DNA of 64,000 nucleotides from Clostridia bacterium (GTDB lineage Bacteria; Bacillota; Clostridia; Christensenellales; Borkfalkiaceae): the NCBI GenBank assembly GCA_017536205.1, contig JAFXHX010000008.1, forward strand, positions 1-64,000, in the 5' to 3' direction. Below are positions 54,928-63,792 of this stretch, piece by piece. How positions within the stretch are numbered: the first letter of the stretch is position 1; every line of letters begins with the position of its first letter. The position numbers and the translations under genes are program-made. The notes beneath the pieces are model-generated. The model was not told the DNA's origin. It saw only the letters and a program-made list of their open reading frames with translations, and searched no databases.

Positions 54928-56358
54928 ATGAACTACAAAAACAAAGAATGGTGCGACAGCATGAAATTAAGGTTTGATTACAACAATATGATGGACAAGT
55001 TTGTAGGCGCAAAAGAAGGTTTTTCCGATAAAGAAATTGAAGAAAATTACGCTTTTGCAGAAAACGCTTTTAATAAGTTTGCTAGAAAACGTGGTAGTGG
55101 TATGACCGGTTGGGCAGACCTTCCTTACGTTGAACGCCATTATTTTCACGACCTTTTAAACGTTGCTAAAAATATTAGAGAAAATTACGAGTATTTCGTA
55201 GTTTTGGGTATAGGTGGTTCGGCACTTGGCCCAACGGCAGTTTTCCAAGCACTTTGCCATCTTCGTTATAACGATTTACCAAAAGAAAAAAGGGGTGGAC
55301 CAAAGTTCTACGTTGAAGATAACGTTGACCCAGAGCGTATGGAAGCCCTTTTGGACGTTATCGACGTTGAAAAAACCGTGTTTAACGTTATTACAAAGAG
55401 TGGCTCTACTAGCGAAACTATGACTCAATACCTTATCATTAACGATATTTTAACCAAAAAACTCGGCGATAAGGCTAGCGAGCATATTATAACAACAACT
55501 TCGCAATCTAAAGGCAATCTTATTAAAATTGCCCTTAAAGAAAATTATAAAACCTTTTATATTCCCGATGGTGTTGGTGGACGTTTTTCTGAACTTTCGC
55601 CCGTTGGTTTACTTCCTGCTGCAGTTTTAGGTATTGATATTTTGGAACTTTTAGAAGGCGCTAAATACGTTGACCTTCAATGCAACTACGAAAGCCCCTA
55701 TAAAAACCCCGCTTTAATGAGTGCGCTTTTATCTTACTTATCGGTTAAAAAAGGCAAAAACATTTCGGTTATGATGCCTTATGCAGACGGGCTTAAATAC
55801 GTTGCCGACTGGTACGCACAACTTTGGGCGGAAAGTATAGGTAAAGAAGTTGACTTAAACGGCAATAAGGTTTTTGCAGGTCAAACCCCCGTAAAATCGC
55901 TTGGCGTTACCGACCAACACAGTCAAGTTCAACTTTACACCGAAGGTCCTTTTGATAAAGTGGTAACTTTTTTAGCGGTAGATAATTATAGAAAAACCGT
56001 TAAAATCCCCGATGGTTGCGAAGATATTCCCGACGTTAACTTCCTTTGCGGTCACACTATGAACGAACTTATTCAAGCAGAACGCGTTGCAACCGAATAT
56101 GCTTTAACCGTTAAAGAAAGATTAAATAGAACTATTTATCTTCCCGAACTTAACGCGTTTACACTCGGTCAACTTTTATTCTTCTTTGAACTTGAAACTG
56201 CTTATATGGGCGAAATGCTTGGTGTTGACACTTACAACCAACCCGGCGTTGAAAACGGCAAAAACGCAACTTACGCGCTTCTTGGCAGAAAAGGGTACGA
56301 AGAAAAGAAAAAAGAACTTGAAAACGCACCCAAAAAACTTGATAAATACGTTATGTAA
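54928..56358 (+). CDS. pgi: glucose-6-phosphate isomerase
   Basis: 476 residues. VLGIGGSALGPTAV, TKSGSTSETMTQY, GGRFSELSPVGLLPAA and LGVTDQHSQVQLYTEGP (the last with the catalytic His) are all present. Interconverts glucose-6- and fructose-6-phosphate. ATG 54928 has AAGGAG 8 nt upstream; ATG 54961 (MKLRFDYNN) is a second possibility and matches the usual family start, so 11 N-terminal residues are uncertain. Confidence 0.93.
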   Translation: MNYKNKEWCDSMKLRFDYNNMMDKFVGAKEGFSDKEIEENYAFAENAFNKFARKRGSGMTGWADLPYVERHYFHDLLNVAKNIRENYEYFVVLGIGGSALGPTAVFQALCHLRYNDLPKEKRGGPKFYVEDNVDPERMEALLDVIDVEKTVFNVITKSGSTSETMTQYLIINDILTKKLGDKASEHIITTTSQSKGNLIKIALKENYKTFYIPDGVGGRFSELSPVGLLPAAVLGIDILELLEGAKYVDLQCNYESPYKNPALMSALLSYLSVKKGKNISVMMPYADGLKYVADWYAQLWAESIGKEVDLNGNKVFAGQTPVKSLGVTDQHSQVQLYTEGPFDKVVTFLAVDNYRKTVKIPDGCEDIPDVNFLCGHTMNELIQAERVATEYALTVKERLNRTIYLPELNAFTLGQLLFFFELETAYMGEMLGVDTYNQPGVENGKNATYALLGRKGYEEKKKELENAPKKLDKYVM

Positions 56359-56361
56359 TAG

Positions 56362-56391
56362 AAAACCCCTTGCTAGTTGCAAGGGGTTTTT
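56362..56391. terminator. terminator between pgi and the XRE gene
   Basis: 12-bp stem AAAACCCCTTGC/GCAAGGGGTTTT with a 5-nt loop, able to serve both converging genes. Confidence 0.9.
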
Positions 56392-56395
56392 AATA

Positions 56396-56605
56396 TCAAT
56401 CGTTATCTCTACCAACTAAATAATCAATAGACACGTCAAAATAATCGGCAAGTAACCAAAGCGACGTTATGCACGGCTCTTTTTTCTTTAAAAGCCACGC
56501 GCTAATGGTATTTTGCTTAACGCCAATTTTTTCAGCAAGTTTAACTTGGTTAAGTTCTTGCTCTTTCATAAGTTCTTTAATTCTTTCTGCAATAATTATA
56601 TTCAT
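56396..56605 (-). CDS. XRE-family helix-turn-helix repressor
   Basis: 69 residues, almost entirely one HTH_3 domain (LNQVKLAEKIGVKQNTISAWLLKKKEP) with a tail YFDVSIDYLVGRD. Start chosen as ATG 56603-56605 with AAAGG upstream; the in-frame GTG at 56611 is part of that ribosome site. The gene is divergent from 56707, and the intervening region has a CACTATAGTG palindrome between the divergent promoter boxes. Probably regulates that gene and itself. Confidence 0.88.
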   Translation of the reverse strand: MNIIIAERIKELMKEQELNQVKLAEKIGVKQNTISAWLLKKKEPCITSLWLLADYFDVSIDYLVGRDND

Positions 56606-56620
56606 ATTCACCTTTAATTA

Positions 56621-56649
56621 TTGACATTTTATCACTATAGTGCTACAAT
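56621..56649 (+). promoter_or_regulatory. promoter with operator palindrome for the small membrane gene
   Basis: TTGACA (56621-56626), 17 bp, TACAAT (56644-56649), with TGC before the -10 box. The perfect 10-bp palindrome CACTATAGTG (56633-56642) is in the spacer, and GTGCTA recurs near 56640 and 56669. This fits a site for the adjacent XRE protein, by inference. Confidence 0.75.
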
Positions 56650-56706
56650 TGTTTAAAATAGCCCCTTGGTGCTATATAAAACATTGCGCATATATAGGAG
56701 AAACTT

Positions 56707-57075
56707 ATGAAAAAGAAAAGTATACATTTAATTTTTATTACCATTGGCTTTTTAGTTCTTGTTCTTGGCTCGCCATCATTAAGTATAACATCAAATAGTT
56801 ATCATAATGCAGTATTTCCAATTCTTGTATTAGGTTTTTGCTTTTCAAGTTCTAAAACGTTAAATAAAGTAGGTTATGCAATTAACGCAGTGATAGGAAT
56901 AAATGCAATTAATAGTTTAGAGTATTCAAGCGGGTCAATTTACACTTTAGGTTTACTTATAATGTTAGTCGGCTCGTTAACATATTTCTTTGCGGCAATT
57001 TGCAGTTTCTTTAGATTTACTAACAAAAGTAATAATAGTAAAGATAACGATAATGATAACAATTCTAAGTTATAA
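56707..57075 (+). CDS. small membrane protein, probably truncated before a SHOCT-like tail
   Basis: 122 residues with about four membrane helices and an Asn/Asp/Lys-rich C-terminal linker (NNSKDNDNDNNSKL). AGGAGAA precedes ATG 56707. After the stop at 57073-57075, an overlapping frame (57053-57136) encodes KLKNLYDQVITKEEF, very like a SHOCT motif, which is usual at the ends of such proteins. A one-base insertion would join the two. I infer that the full protein carried a C-terminal SHOCT-like segment. Function unknown. Confidence 0.6.
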   Translation: MKKKSIHLIFITIGFLVLVLGSPSLSITSNSYHNAVFPILVLGFCFSSSKTLNKVGYAINAVIGINAINSLEYSSGSIYTLGLLIMLVGSLTYFFAAICSFFRFTNKSNNSKDNDNDNNSKL

Positions 57076-57136
57076 ACTTAAAAATCTTTACGACCAAGTC
57101 ATTACCAAAGAAGAGTTTGTTACTTTTAGCAAATAA
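57053..57136 (+). pseudogene. out-of-frame SHOCT-like tail of the preceding membrane gene
   Basis: 27 codons from an internal ATG 57053 to TAA 57134-57136, reading YKLKNLYDQVITKEEFVTFSK at the end (KLKNLYDQVITKEEF). The spacing of Lys, Leu, Tyr and the ITKEEF pattern match the SHOCT consensus. It is too short for a confident homology call, and could alternatively be an overlapping micro-gene without a ribosome site. Confidence 0.4.
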
Positions 57137-57160
57137 AATAAACTTTCGCAATGTTTTATT

Positions 57161-57192
57161 GCCGAGCAAGATATTTGCTCGGCATTTTTTTT
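57161..57192 (+). terminator. intrinsic terminator
   Basis: 9-bp stem GCCGAGCAA/TTGCTCGGC with a 5-nt loop and an eight-T run, between the small membrane gene and yunB. Confidence 0.92.
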
Positions 57193-57215
57193 GCTTATTT
57201 TTCGTATTATATTAT

Positions 57216-57857
57216 ATGAAAAAACGCAAATGTAAAAAGAAGGGGATATTCGCTTTGTTTTTGGCGCTATTTTTATCGCTATTTTTTGCGCTATATTCAG
57301 TTTCTAACAAAATGCTAGTTGAAATAGGAACGGCTAATTTTAAAGGCGTTTTATCAACTGCATCGTATTACGCAATAGAAAAATCGCTTTCAACAAGTTA
57401 CGCTTACGAAAATCTTATTAAAGTTTCTAAAAACTCAAGTGGCGAAATAACTATGATTACAACCGACGCTTATAAGTTTAATAGCGTTACAACGGCTCTT
57501 GCAAATTACGTTAGCGAGTATTTAACTAATTATGTAAACAAGGGCGTTGAAGTGCCTATCGGCGTTTTTACGGGTATAAGACTACTTGCAGGTTTTGGTG
57601 ACAAAGTAAATATGCAGTTAATTGCAATAAACTCCGTTAAATGTGACGTAATATCAACTTTTGAAAGCGCAGGCATAAACCAAACTCGCCACACTTTATA
57701 TTTAGACGTTACGCCCGATATTTCAATAGTAACGCTTGCAACAACAAGGGCGCTTGTTGATAATATTAGAGTTTTGCTTTACGATAATTTAATCGTTGGT
57801 ACAGTTCCCGAAGTTTATTTAACCGGAACTGTGTTTTCGGCACATAAGTTCGTTTAA
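57216..57857 (+). CDS. yunB: sporulation protein YunB
   Basis: 213 residues. A basic N-terminus and one membrane helix, then IGTANFKGVLSTASYYAIEKSL, GVEVPIGVFTGIRLLAGFGDK and the strongly conserved SAGINQTRHTLYLDV, the YunB signature (each shown in short form). In Bacillus the gene is sigma-E dependent and needed for spore formation. Start set at ATG 57216 (MKKRKCKKKG). There is no Shine-Dalgarno; CGTATTAT sits 5 nt upstream and resembles a -10 element, so translation may be leaderless. Confidence 0.88.
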   Translation: MKKRKCKKKGIFALFLALFLSLFFALYSVSNKMLVEIGTANFKGVLSTASYYAIEKSLSTSYAYENLIKVSKNSSGEITMITTDAYKFNSVTTALANYVSEYLTNYVNKGVEVPIGVFTGIRLLAGFGDKVNMQLIAINSVKCDVISTFESAGINQTRHTLYLDVTPDISIVTLATTRALVDNIRVLLYDNLIVGTVPEVYLTGTVFSAHKFV

Positions 57858-57861
57858 ACGA

Positions 57862-57890
57862 TTGACAAAAGACGCTTTTCTTATTATAAT
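57862..57890 (+). promoter_or_regulatory. consensus promoter for the pheST leader
   Basis: TTGACA (57862-57867), 17 bp, TATAAT (57885-57890), directly after the yunB stop. Confidence 0.9.
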
Positions 57891-57896
57891 TTATAT

Positions 57897-58130
57897 AAAT
57901 ATATAAAAACTATGATAAAGACAGACGTTTTTGTTGGCGGAAAGAGAAAAAAGCCGTTACGCTGAAAGGTTTTTACGCTCTGATAAAACGTTATTCACTT
58001 TTGAGTTGCAAGCCGAACTTTTAGTAAGCCGAGCCGTTCGTAACGTTATAACGAATAAGATACGGTTATTCCGTATAAATTAAGGTGGTACCACGCTAAT
58101 ACGGCGTCCTTTTTGGACGGCGTATTTTTA
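57897..58130 (+). ncRNA. T-box riboswitch upstream of pheST
   Basis: A 230-nt leader ends with the T-box sequence AAGGTGGTACCACG (58082-58095); its TGGT matches an ACCA-ended tRNA such as tRNA-Phe. A terminator follows (AATACGGCGTCC/GGACGGCGTATT at 58098-58109 and 58115-58126, one G-G mismatch, T-rich tail). Candidate Phe specifier TTC at 57994-57996. Uncharged tRNA-Phe would favour the antiterminator and raise pheST expression. Stem I was not modelled in full. Confidence 0.9.
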
Positions 58131-58146
58131 TTTTTAAGGAGAAATT

Positions 58147-59166
58147 ATGAACGAAAAGTTAAACGTAATTTTAGAAAACGCCAAACTTGATATAAGCGCG
58201 TCTAATTCGCTTAAAGAACTTAATGAAGTTAAAGTTAAATATCAAGGCAAAAACGGCGAAGTTACTAAACTTATGCAAGGTATGAGAGATATACCTAAAG
58301 AAGATAGGCCTGCATTTGGTAAAATGGTCAACGATTTGCGCACCGCAATCGACGAAGTTTACGCCGAACGTGAAACCGAACTTAAAAACGCCGAAATTAA
58401 ACTTACTTTTGAAAAAGAAGAAATTGATATTACTCTTCCTTCAAAAAAGCGCGAAACGGGCACTTTACATCCTTTAACGTTAGTTAAAAACGAACTTATC
58501 GACGCGTTTACTAGCATGGGTTTTGAAATATTCGAAGGCCCCGAAATTGAAGAAGATTATTATAACTTTAAAATGCTTAATATTCCCGAAGACCACCCCG
58601 CACGCGATATGCAAGACACGTTCTATATAAACGATAATATCTTGTTAAGAACGCAAACTTCGGCAGGTCAGGTTAGGGTAATGCTTGATAAAAAGCCACC
58701 TATTAAGATATTAAGCCCGGGTAAAGTTTATCGTTCAGACGACGATGCATCGCACTCGCCTATGTTCCATCAAATGGAAGGTTTAGTAGTTGATAAAAAT
58801 ATTACTCTTTGCGACCTTAAAGGCACTCTTGACGAGTTTTGCAAAATGATGTTCGGTAAAGACGCTAAAACTAGGCTTCGCCCTTCGTATTTCCCGTTTA
58901 CCGAGCCAAGCGTTGAAGTTGACGTTTCGTGTTCAGAATGCCACGGCAAGGGCTGTAAACTTTGTAAAGGTACCGGTTGGATTGAGATTTTAGGCGCAGG
59001 TATCGTTAACAAAAAGGTTTTAGAAGGTTGTGGAATAGATAGTGAAGAATATTCGGGCTACGCTTTTGGTTTAGGCATCGAAAGAATTGCTATTTTAAAA
59101 TACAAAATACCCGATATTAGGCTCTTTTTTGAAAACGACGTAAGATTTTTAAAGCAATTTAAGTAA
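58147..59166 (+). CDS. pheS: phenylalanine-tRNA ligase alpha subunit
   Basis: 339 residues. N-terminal coiled arm, then class II motifs: [34 protein letters not shown], and [14 protein letters not shown] near the C-terminus, with [13 protein letters not shown] as motif 3. Forms an alpha2-beta2 enzyme with PheT. AAGGAG precedes ATG 58147; controlled by the T-box. Confidence 0.97.
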   Translation: MNEKLNVILENAKLDISASNSLKELNEVKVKYQGKNGEVTKLMQGMRDIPKEDRPAFGKMVNDLRTAIDEVYAERETELKNAEIKLTFEKEEIDITLPSKKRETGTLHPLTLVKNELIDAFTSMGFEIFEGPEIEEDYYNFKMLNIPEDHPARDMQDTFYINDNILLRTQTSAGQVRVMLDKKPPIKILSPGKVYRSDDDASHSPMFHQMEGLVVDKNITLCDLKGTLDEFCKMMFGKDAKTRLRPSYFPFTEPSVEVDVSCSECHGKGCKLCKGTGWIEILGAGIVNKKVLEGCGIDSEEYSGYAFGLGIERIAILKYKIPDIRLFFENDVRFLKQFK

Positions 59167-59177
59167 TAGGTGAAAAT

Positions 59178-61601
59178 ATGAAACTTCCTTTATATTGGTT
59201 AAACGATTACGTTGATATTTCAGACGTATCGGTAGAAGAACTTAAAAACAAACTGTTTTCTTGTGGCTTTGAAGTTGAAGAAGTTATAGAAAACGGTAAA
59301 GATATATCAGGCGTTGTAGTCGGCGAAGTAATTTCGTGCGAAGCAATTCCCGAAACGCACCTTCATCTTTGTAACGTAGACTGTGGAAAGCACGGCGTTT
59401 TCCAAATATGTTGCGGGGCAGATAACGTTAAAGTTGGCATTAAAGCGCCCGTTGCACTCGTAGGTGCAACCGTTTACGCAACTGGTAAAGACCACGTTAC
59501 CATTGAAGGCGTTATGACGATAAAAGCAGGCAAACTTCGTGGTTACGATTCGTTTGGTATGCTTTGCGCTGGTGGCGAAATAGGCGTTACCGAAGAAATG
59601 TATAAAGGCGCTTCTTACGACGGGCTTTTAATACTTGATAATTCTTTAAATAACGGCGACGATATTAAACCTATAGTTGGTCTTGACGAAGTTATTTTCG
59701 ATATAGGCGTTACTGCAAACAGACCTGACTGTCAAAGTATTTTAGGTTTGGCGCGCGAAGTTTCGGCAGTTTTAAATAGACCCCTTAAAATGCCCGATTT
59801 AACTTATGAAGTTGCTAATTTTACCACCGAAGATAAACTTTCGGTTGAAGTATTAGCGCCCGACTTATGCCCACGCTACGTTGCAGGCTACGTTGGCGAT
59901 ATTAAACTTGGAGAGTCGCCAAAGTGGATGCAAAAACGCTTAAATAGCGTTGGAATTAGGGCAATAAACAACGTGGTTGACGTTACTAACTTCGTTTTAA
60001 CTGAAATAGGTCAACCTATGCACAGTTTTGACTATTCGCGTTTAGAAGGAAACAAACTCGTTATACGTAGAGCAAACGACGGTGAGAAAATTACCACGCT
60101 TGACGATAAAGAGTTTGAACTTAATAGTTCTAACCTTTTAATTTGCGATGAAGTTAAAGGTCAATGTATTGCCGGTATTATGGGTGGTAAGGGTAGTTCA
60201 ATAGACGATAATACCACCGAAATAGTGTTTGAATCGGCAATGTTCAAGCGCGATAGCATTAGAAAAACTTCACGCACGCTTGGTAAGCGCTCAGATTCGT
60301 CTTCACGCTTTGAAAAGGGCACCGACGCATATATTGCTATGCTTGGTATGAAACGTGCTTTATCGCTTATCAGTAGCCTTAAAATAGGTAAAATAGCGTC
60401 AACCGTTATCGACGTAAACGCAGTTGATTTAACTCCAAGAGTTCTTAATACAAAACTTTCTAAAATCAATAAAGTTTTAGGTATAAACGTTCCTAGTGAT
60501 ATCGCTTGCGACATTTTAAATCGCCTTAACTTTAAAACGGAAATTGTTGGCGATAACGTTACTTCAGAAATACCACCTTATAGAGACGACGTTGAAGATT
60601 ACCCCGATTTAAGTGAAGAAATTATTAGAATATACGGTTACGACCATATTGAAAACACACTTTTAAAAGATGCGTCTATTACGGTTGGTGGTTTAAACAA
60701 AGAACAAAAAGACCTTCAAAAGGCTAAAAATTACCTTGTTTCGCAAGGCTTTAACGAAGCGGTAACTTATTCGTTCGTTTCTGAAAAGGAATACGACGTG
60801 TTCGGGCTTGACAAAAATAGCGATGAGTATAAGTTTATTAGGCTTTTAAACCCACTTGGCGAAGATTTATCGGTTATGAGAACGGCGGTAGTTCCGTCGC
60901 TTACTAGGGTAATTGCAACAAACCTTAACAAGAAGAACTTGTCTGGTAGGCTTTTCGAGTTTGCTAAAACTTATAACCCAAAAGCGTTACCGTTAACCGA
61001 ACTTCCCGTTGAAAATGAAGTTTTAGCGCTTGGTATGTTCGGCGATGAAGACTTCTTTACCATAAAAGGCGTTGTTGAAGGCTTGTTTGAAACGCTTGGT
61101 GCAACCTTTAAGGCCGATTTTGTTAAATGCGAGCGTTCGTTTATGCACCCAACGAGAAGTGCCGAAATCGTTATGGGCAACCGTTCAATAGGTTATATAG
61201 GCGAACTCAACCCACAAGTTGGCGAGAAAATGGGCATTGATAAACGAGTTTACGTTGGTGAAATTAAATACGGCGTAATTTCTAAAATGCTTAACAGAAA
61301 ACTTATTTTCAAACCTTTTGCAAAATATCCATCAGTTGAGCGCGACCTTGCTCTTGTAATGGATAAAAAGGTAACTAACGGCGAAACCATTAAAATTATA
61401 AAGAAAAACGCCGACAAATCGCTTGTTTCAGTTGAACTTTTCGACGTTTACGAAGGTAACCAAGTGTTAGAAGGCAAAAAGAGTATGGCTTACCACTTAA
61501 CCTTCTCGCATTTGGAGCGTTCACTCACTCTTGAAGAAGTTGATAAAACGGTTGCAAAAATATTAGAAGGGCTTAAAAAAGCGGGAATAGAATTGCGTTA
61601 A
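59178..61601 (+). CDS. pheT: phenylalanine-tRNA ligase beta subunit
   Basis: 807 residues. N-terminal tRNA-binding OB fold (VVVGEVISCEAIPE, HLHLCNVDCG), B3/B4 editing domain (near 200-390), B5 domain, catalytic-like core and C-terminal anticodon-binding FDX-ACB domain (FAKYPSVERDLALVMDK). Starts 11 bp after pheS; ends at a terminator. Confidence 0.97.
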   Translation: MKLPLYWLNDYVDISDVSVEELKNKLFSCGFEVEEVIENGKDISGVVVGEVISCEAIPETHLHLCNVDCGKHGVFQICCGADNVKVGIKAPVALVGATVYATGKDHVTIEGVMTIKAGKLRGYDSFGMLCAGGEIGVTEEMYKGASYDGLLILDNSLNNGDDIKPIVGLDEVIFDIGVTANRPDCQSILGLAREVSAVLNRPLKMPDLTYEVANFTTEDKLSVEVLAPDLCPRYVAGYVGDIKLGESPKWMQKRLNSVGIRAINNVVDVTNFVLTEIGQPMHSFDYSRLEGNKLVIRRANDGEKITTLDDKEFELNSSNLLICDEVKGQCIAGIMGGKGSSIDDNTTEIVFESAMFKRDSIRKTSRTLGKRSDSSSRFEKGTDAYIAMLGMKRALSLISSLKIGKIASTVIDVNAVDLTPRVLNTKLSKINKVLGINVPSDIACDILNRLNFKTEIVGDNVTSEIPPYRDDVEDYPDLSEEIIRIYGYDHIENTLLKDASITVGGLNKEQKDLQKAKNYLVSQGFNEAVTYSFVSEKEYDVFGLDKNSDEYKFIRLLNPLGEDLSVMRTAVVPSLTRVIATNLNKKNLSGRLFEFAKTYNPKALPLTELPVENEVLALGMFGDEDFFTIKGVVEGLFETLGATFKADFVKCERSFMHPTRSAEIVMGNRSIGYIGELNPQVGEKMGIDKRVYVGEIKYGVISKMLNRKLIFKPFAKYPSVERDLALVMDKKVTNGETIKIIKKNADKSLVSVELFDVYEGNQVLEGKKSMAYHLTFSHLERSLTLEEVDKTVAKILEGLKKAGIELR

Positions 61602-61606
61602 AATTA

Positions 61607-61637
61607 TAACCCACCGATTTTGGTGGGTTATTTTATT
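61607..61637 (+). terminator. intrinsic terminator after pheT
   Basis: 9-bp stem TAACCCACC/GGTGGGTTA (61607-61615, 61622-61630) with a T-rich tail. Confidence 0.85.
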
Positions 61638-61668
61638 AAAAACACTTTAAAAAGTTTAGTTTTTGTTA

Positions 61669-61674
61669 TATAAT
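61669..61674 (+). promoter_or_regulatory. -10 box placing the U32 start codon at the transcription start
   Basis: TATAAT lies 6 nt before ATG 61681. A weak -35 (TTTAAA, 61646-61651) is 17 bp upstream. Shares the AATACCTATATG sequence with the prmA start. Confidence 0.6.
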
Positions 61675-61680
61675 ACCTAT

Positions 61681-63792
61681 ATGTGTGAAATATTAGCGCC
61701 CGTTGGCAATAAACAAAACTTAATAACTGCCGTTTCTGCGGGTGCAAACGCCGTTTACCTTGGGTTAAAGGACTTTTCTGCTCGCAAAACTGCCGATAAC
61801 TTTTCGCTTGAAGAGTTAAAATACGCCGTTGCGTACGCTAAAACTTTTAACGTTAAAGTTTACGTAACAGTTAACACGCTCGTTAAAGAAAATGAAATCA
61901 ACTCACTTTTAAACGCAATTAACGATGCTTACGCTTGCGGGGTAGACGCGTTCATTTTACAAGACCTGTTTTTAGGCAAACTTATTAAAGAAAAAATGCC
62001 TAACGTTACGCTTCATTTATCAACGCAAGCGGGCGTTTGTAATGAATACGGTGCAATTCAAGCAAAAAAATACGGATTTTCACGCGTTATTTTAGCAAGA
62101 GAAACAAAAATTAGCGATATAGAGCGCATTTCAAAAATAATTGAAACCGAAGTTTTTATTCACGGTGCGCTTTGCACTTCGCTTTCTGGGCATTGTTATT
62201 TTTCATCGTTTATAGGTGGAAATAGTGGTAACCGTGGCTTTTGCAAGCAACCGTGCAGAAAGAAATATTCATACGTTTATAATGGAAAAATTATAAAATC
62301 GGGCTACGTTTTATCGCTTGCAGATTTATGTAGCCAAAAAGATATTGTTACTTTAAAAGATTTAGGCGTTAAGTCGTTTAAAATCGAAGGACGTTTGCGT
62401 AGCGCAGAATACGTTGCTTCGGCAATACTTTTATACAAATCGGCTTTAAACGGCGAAAACGTTTCGCTTAACAATTTAAAAACTGCATACAATAGGGGCG
62501 ATTATACTAGACTTTTAGGTTTTGGGCAAGAAAAATCGTTTATTTCTTCAAATATTCAAGGTCATAAAGGTTTAAGCGTAGGTAAAATTATAAAAGTGGT
62601 TAAAGACGTTATTTTTATAAGCCCAACTTACGATTTTAAGGTTGGTGACGCTTTTAAAATTATTAGAAACGGCGTTGAAGTTGGCAACGGAACGTGCTTA
62701 AATCAAAACGGCAAAACAGTTTTAAAATGCCACGGAAACGTTTTAGTGGGTGATAGCGTTAACTTAACTAAACGCGTTGATTTACTTGAAAGTTTGTGTA
62801 TTAAAGAGCTAAAGGTTAGTATTACTGTTTTAGTTGATGCGTGCGCTAATAAACCTTTAACGTTAACTTGTGGCGATATTACGGTTTCTTCAAGCGATGC
62901 GCTTGAACTTGCAAAGAACGCACCGGCAACAAAACAAGACGTTATTAACTCACTTATTAAAACCGACGTTTATCCTTATGAAGTAAGCGTTGACTTTAAA
63001 AGTTTTGATGGTAAATCTTTTATAGTTAAAAGCGTTTTAAACCGTTTGCGCGCAGAGTTATACGCCAAATTATTTTATGGAAAAATATCAAATATTACTT
63101 ATAAAATCGAAAAATATACTAATTTATGCATAACTGAAAACGGTTGCAATAACAGCGCAATTATTACAGATGATTTTAATTATTTAGAAAGTTACGACAA
63201 TATTATTTACGCTCCACAAGATTATAACAACGTAAAATTACCACATAATAAAAAAGTTTGGCTTTACGTTCCTGCGTTTTGCTCGGGTAGCGATTTAGAA
63301 ATTATAAATAAAATTGCTCCACACTTTCACGGCATTTACGGCGAAAGTTACTGGGCGCTTGAATATGCAATTCAAAAAGGCTTTAAACTTTTTGCAGGGT
63401 GTGGGTTTAACGTGTTTAACTCGCAAAACGTAAACGAACTACGTTTAAACGGCGTAAACGAGTTTTGCTATTCTAAAGAACTTTCATTAAGCGAAATTGC
63501 CAGTTTAAACTCTAACGGGTTCGTTTTAACAAACGGCGCAATCGAAGTTTTAGATTTAATATATTGTCCATTTTCTAAAAATTGCAAAAATTGCGAAATT
63601 AACGGCAATTTTGAACTTGTTGATGAAGATAGCAGAAGGTTTCCCGTTATTAAATATAAGTTAAGTGAGTGTAGATTTAAAGTGTTTAATAACGCTAAAC
63701 TTAACTATAATTATAGTGGCAACCAAATTACCGATAATAGAGCATCGTTATCTCTTATTACAAAAGGCAATTTACAAAAAGGCATAAAATGA
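61681..63792 (+). CDS. U32-family peptidase (prephenate-dependent tRNA hydroxylation or peptidase type)
   Basis: 703 residues. N-terminal ILAPVGNKQNLITAVSAGANAVYLG, catalytic region HGALCTSLSGHCYFSSFIGGNSGNRGFCKQPCR (cysteine cluster, in short ALCTSLSGHC and NRGFCKQPC), and a long C-terminal part of the DUF3656-like kind, which is why the protein is longer than small U32 members. Some relatives act in tRNA or rRNA hydroxylation; the family name peptidase may not reflect function. Start at ATG 61681 (MCEILAP) fits the family; no Shine-Dalgarno. Overlaps mutS2 by 4 bp (ATGA). Confidence 0.85.
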   Translation: MCEILAPVGNKQNLITAVSAGANAVYLGLKDFSARKTADNFSLEELKYAVAYAKTFNVKVYVTVNTLVKENEINSLLNAINDAYACGVDAFILQDLFLGKLIKEKMPNVTLHLSTQAGVCNEYGAIQAKKYGFSRVILARETKISDIERISKIIETEVFIHGALCTSLSGHCYFSSFIGGNSGNRGFCKQPCRKKYSYVYNGKIIKSGYVLSLADLCSQKDIVTLKDLGVKSFKIEGRLRSAEYVASAILLYKSALNGENVSLNNLKTAYNRGDYTRLLGFGQEKSFISSNIQGHKGLSVGKIIKVVKDVIFISPTYDFKVGDAFKIIRNGVEVGNGTCLNQNGKTVLKCHGNVLVGDSVNLTKRVDLLESLCIKELKVSITVLVDACANKPLTLTCGDITVSSSDALELAKNAPATKQDVINSLIKTDVYPYEVSVDFKSFDGKSFIVKSVLNRLRAELYAKLFYGKISNITYKIEKYTNLCITENGCNNSAIITDDFNYLESYDNIIYAPQDYNNVKLPHNKKVWLYVPAFCSGSDLEIINKIAPHFHGIYGESYWALEYAIQKGFKLFAGCGFNVFNSQNVNELRLNGVNEFCYSKELSLSEIASLNSNGFVLTNGAIEVLDLIYCPFSKNCKNCEINGNFELVDEDSRRFPVIKYKLSECRFKVFNNAKLNYNYSGNQITDNRASLSLITKGNLQKGIK

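Noticed and set aside
56396..57136. A prophage or integrative element around the XRE gene
   Set aside because: No integrase, attachment repeats, phage structural genes or toxin-like partner are present; flanking genes are core.
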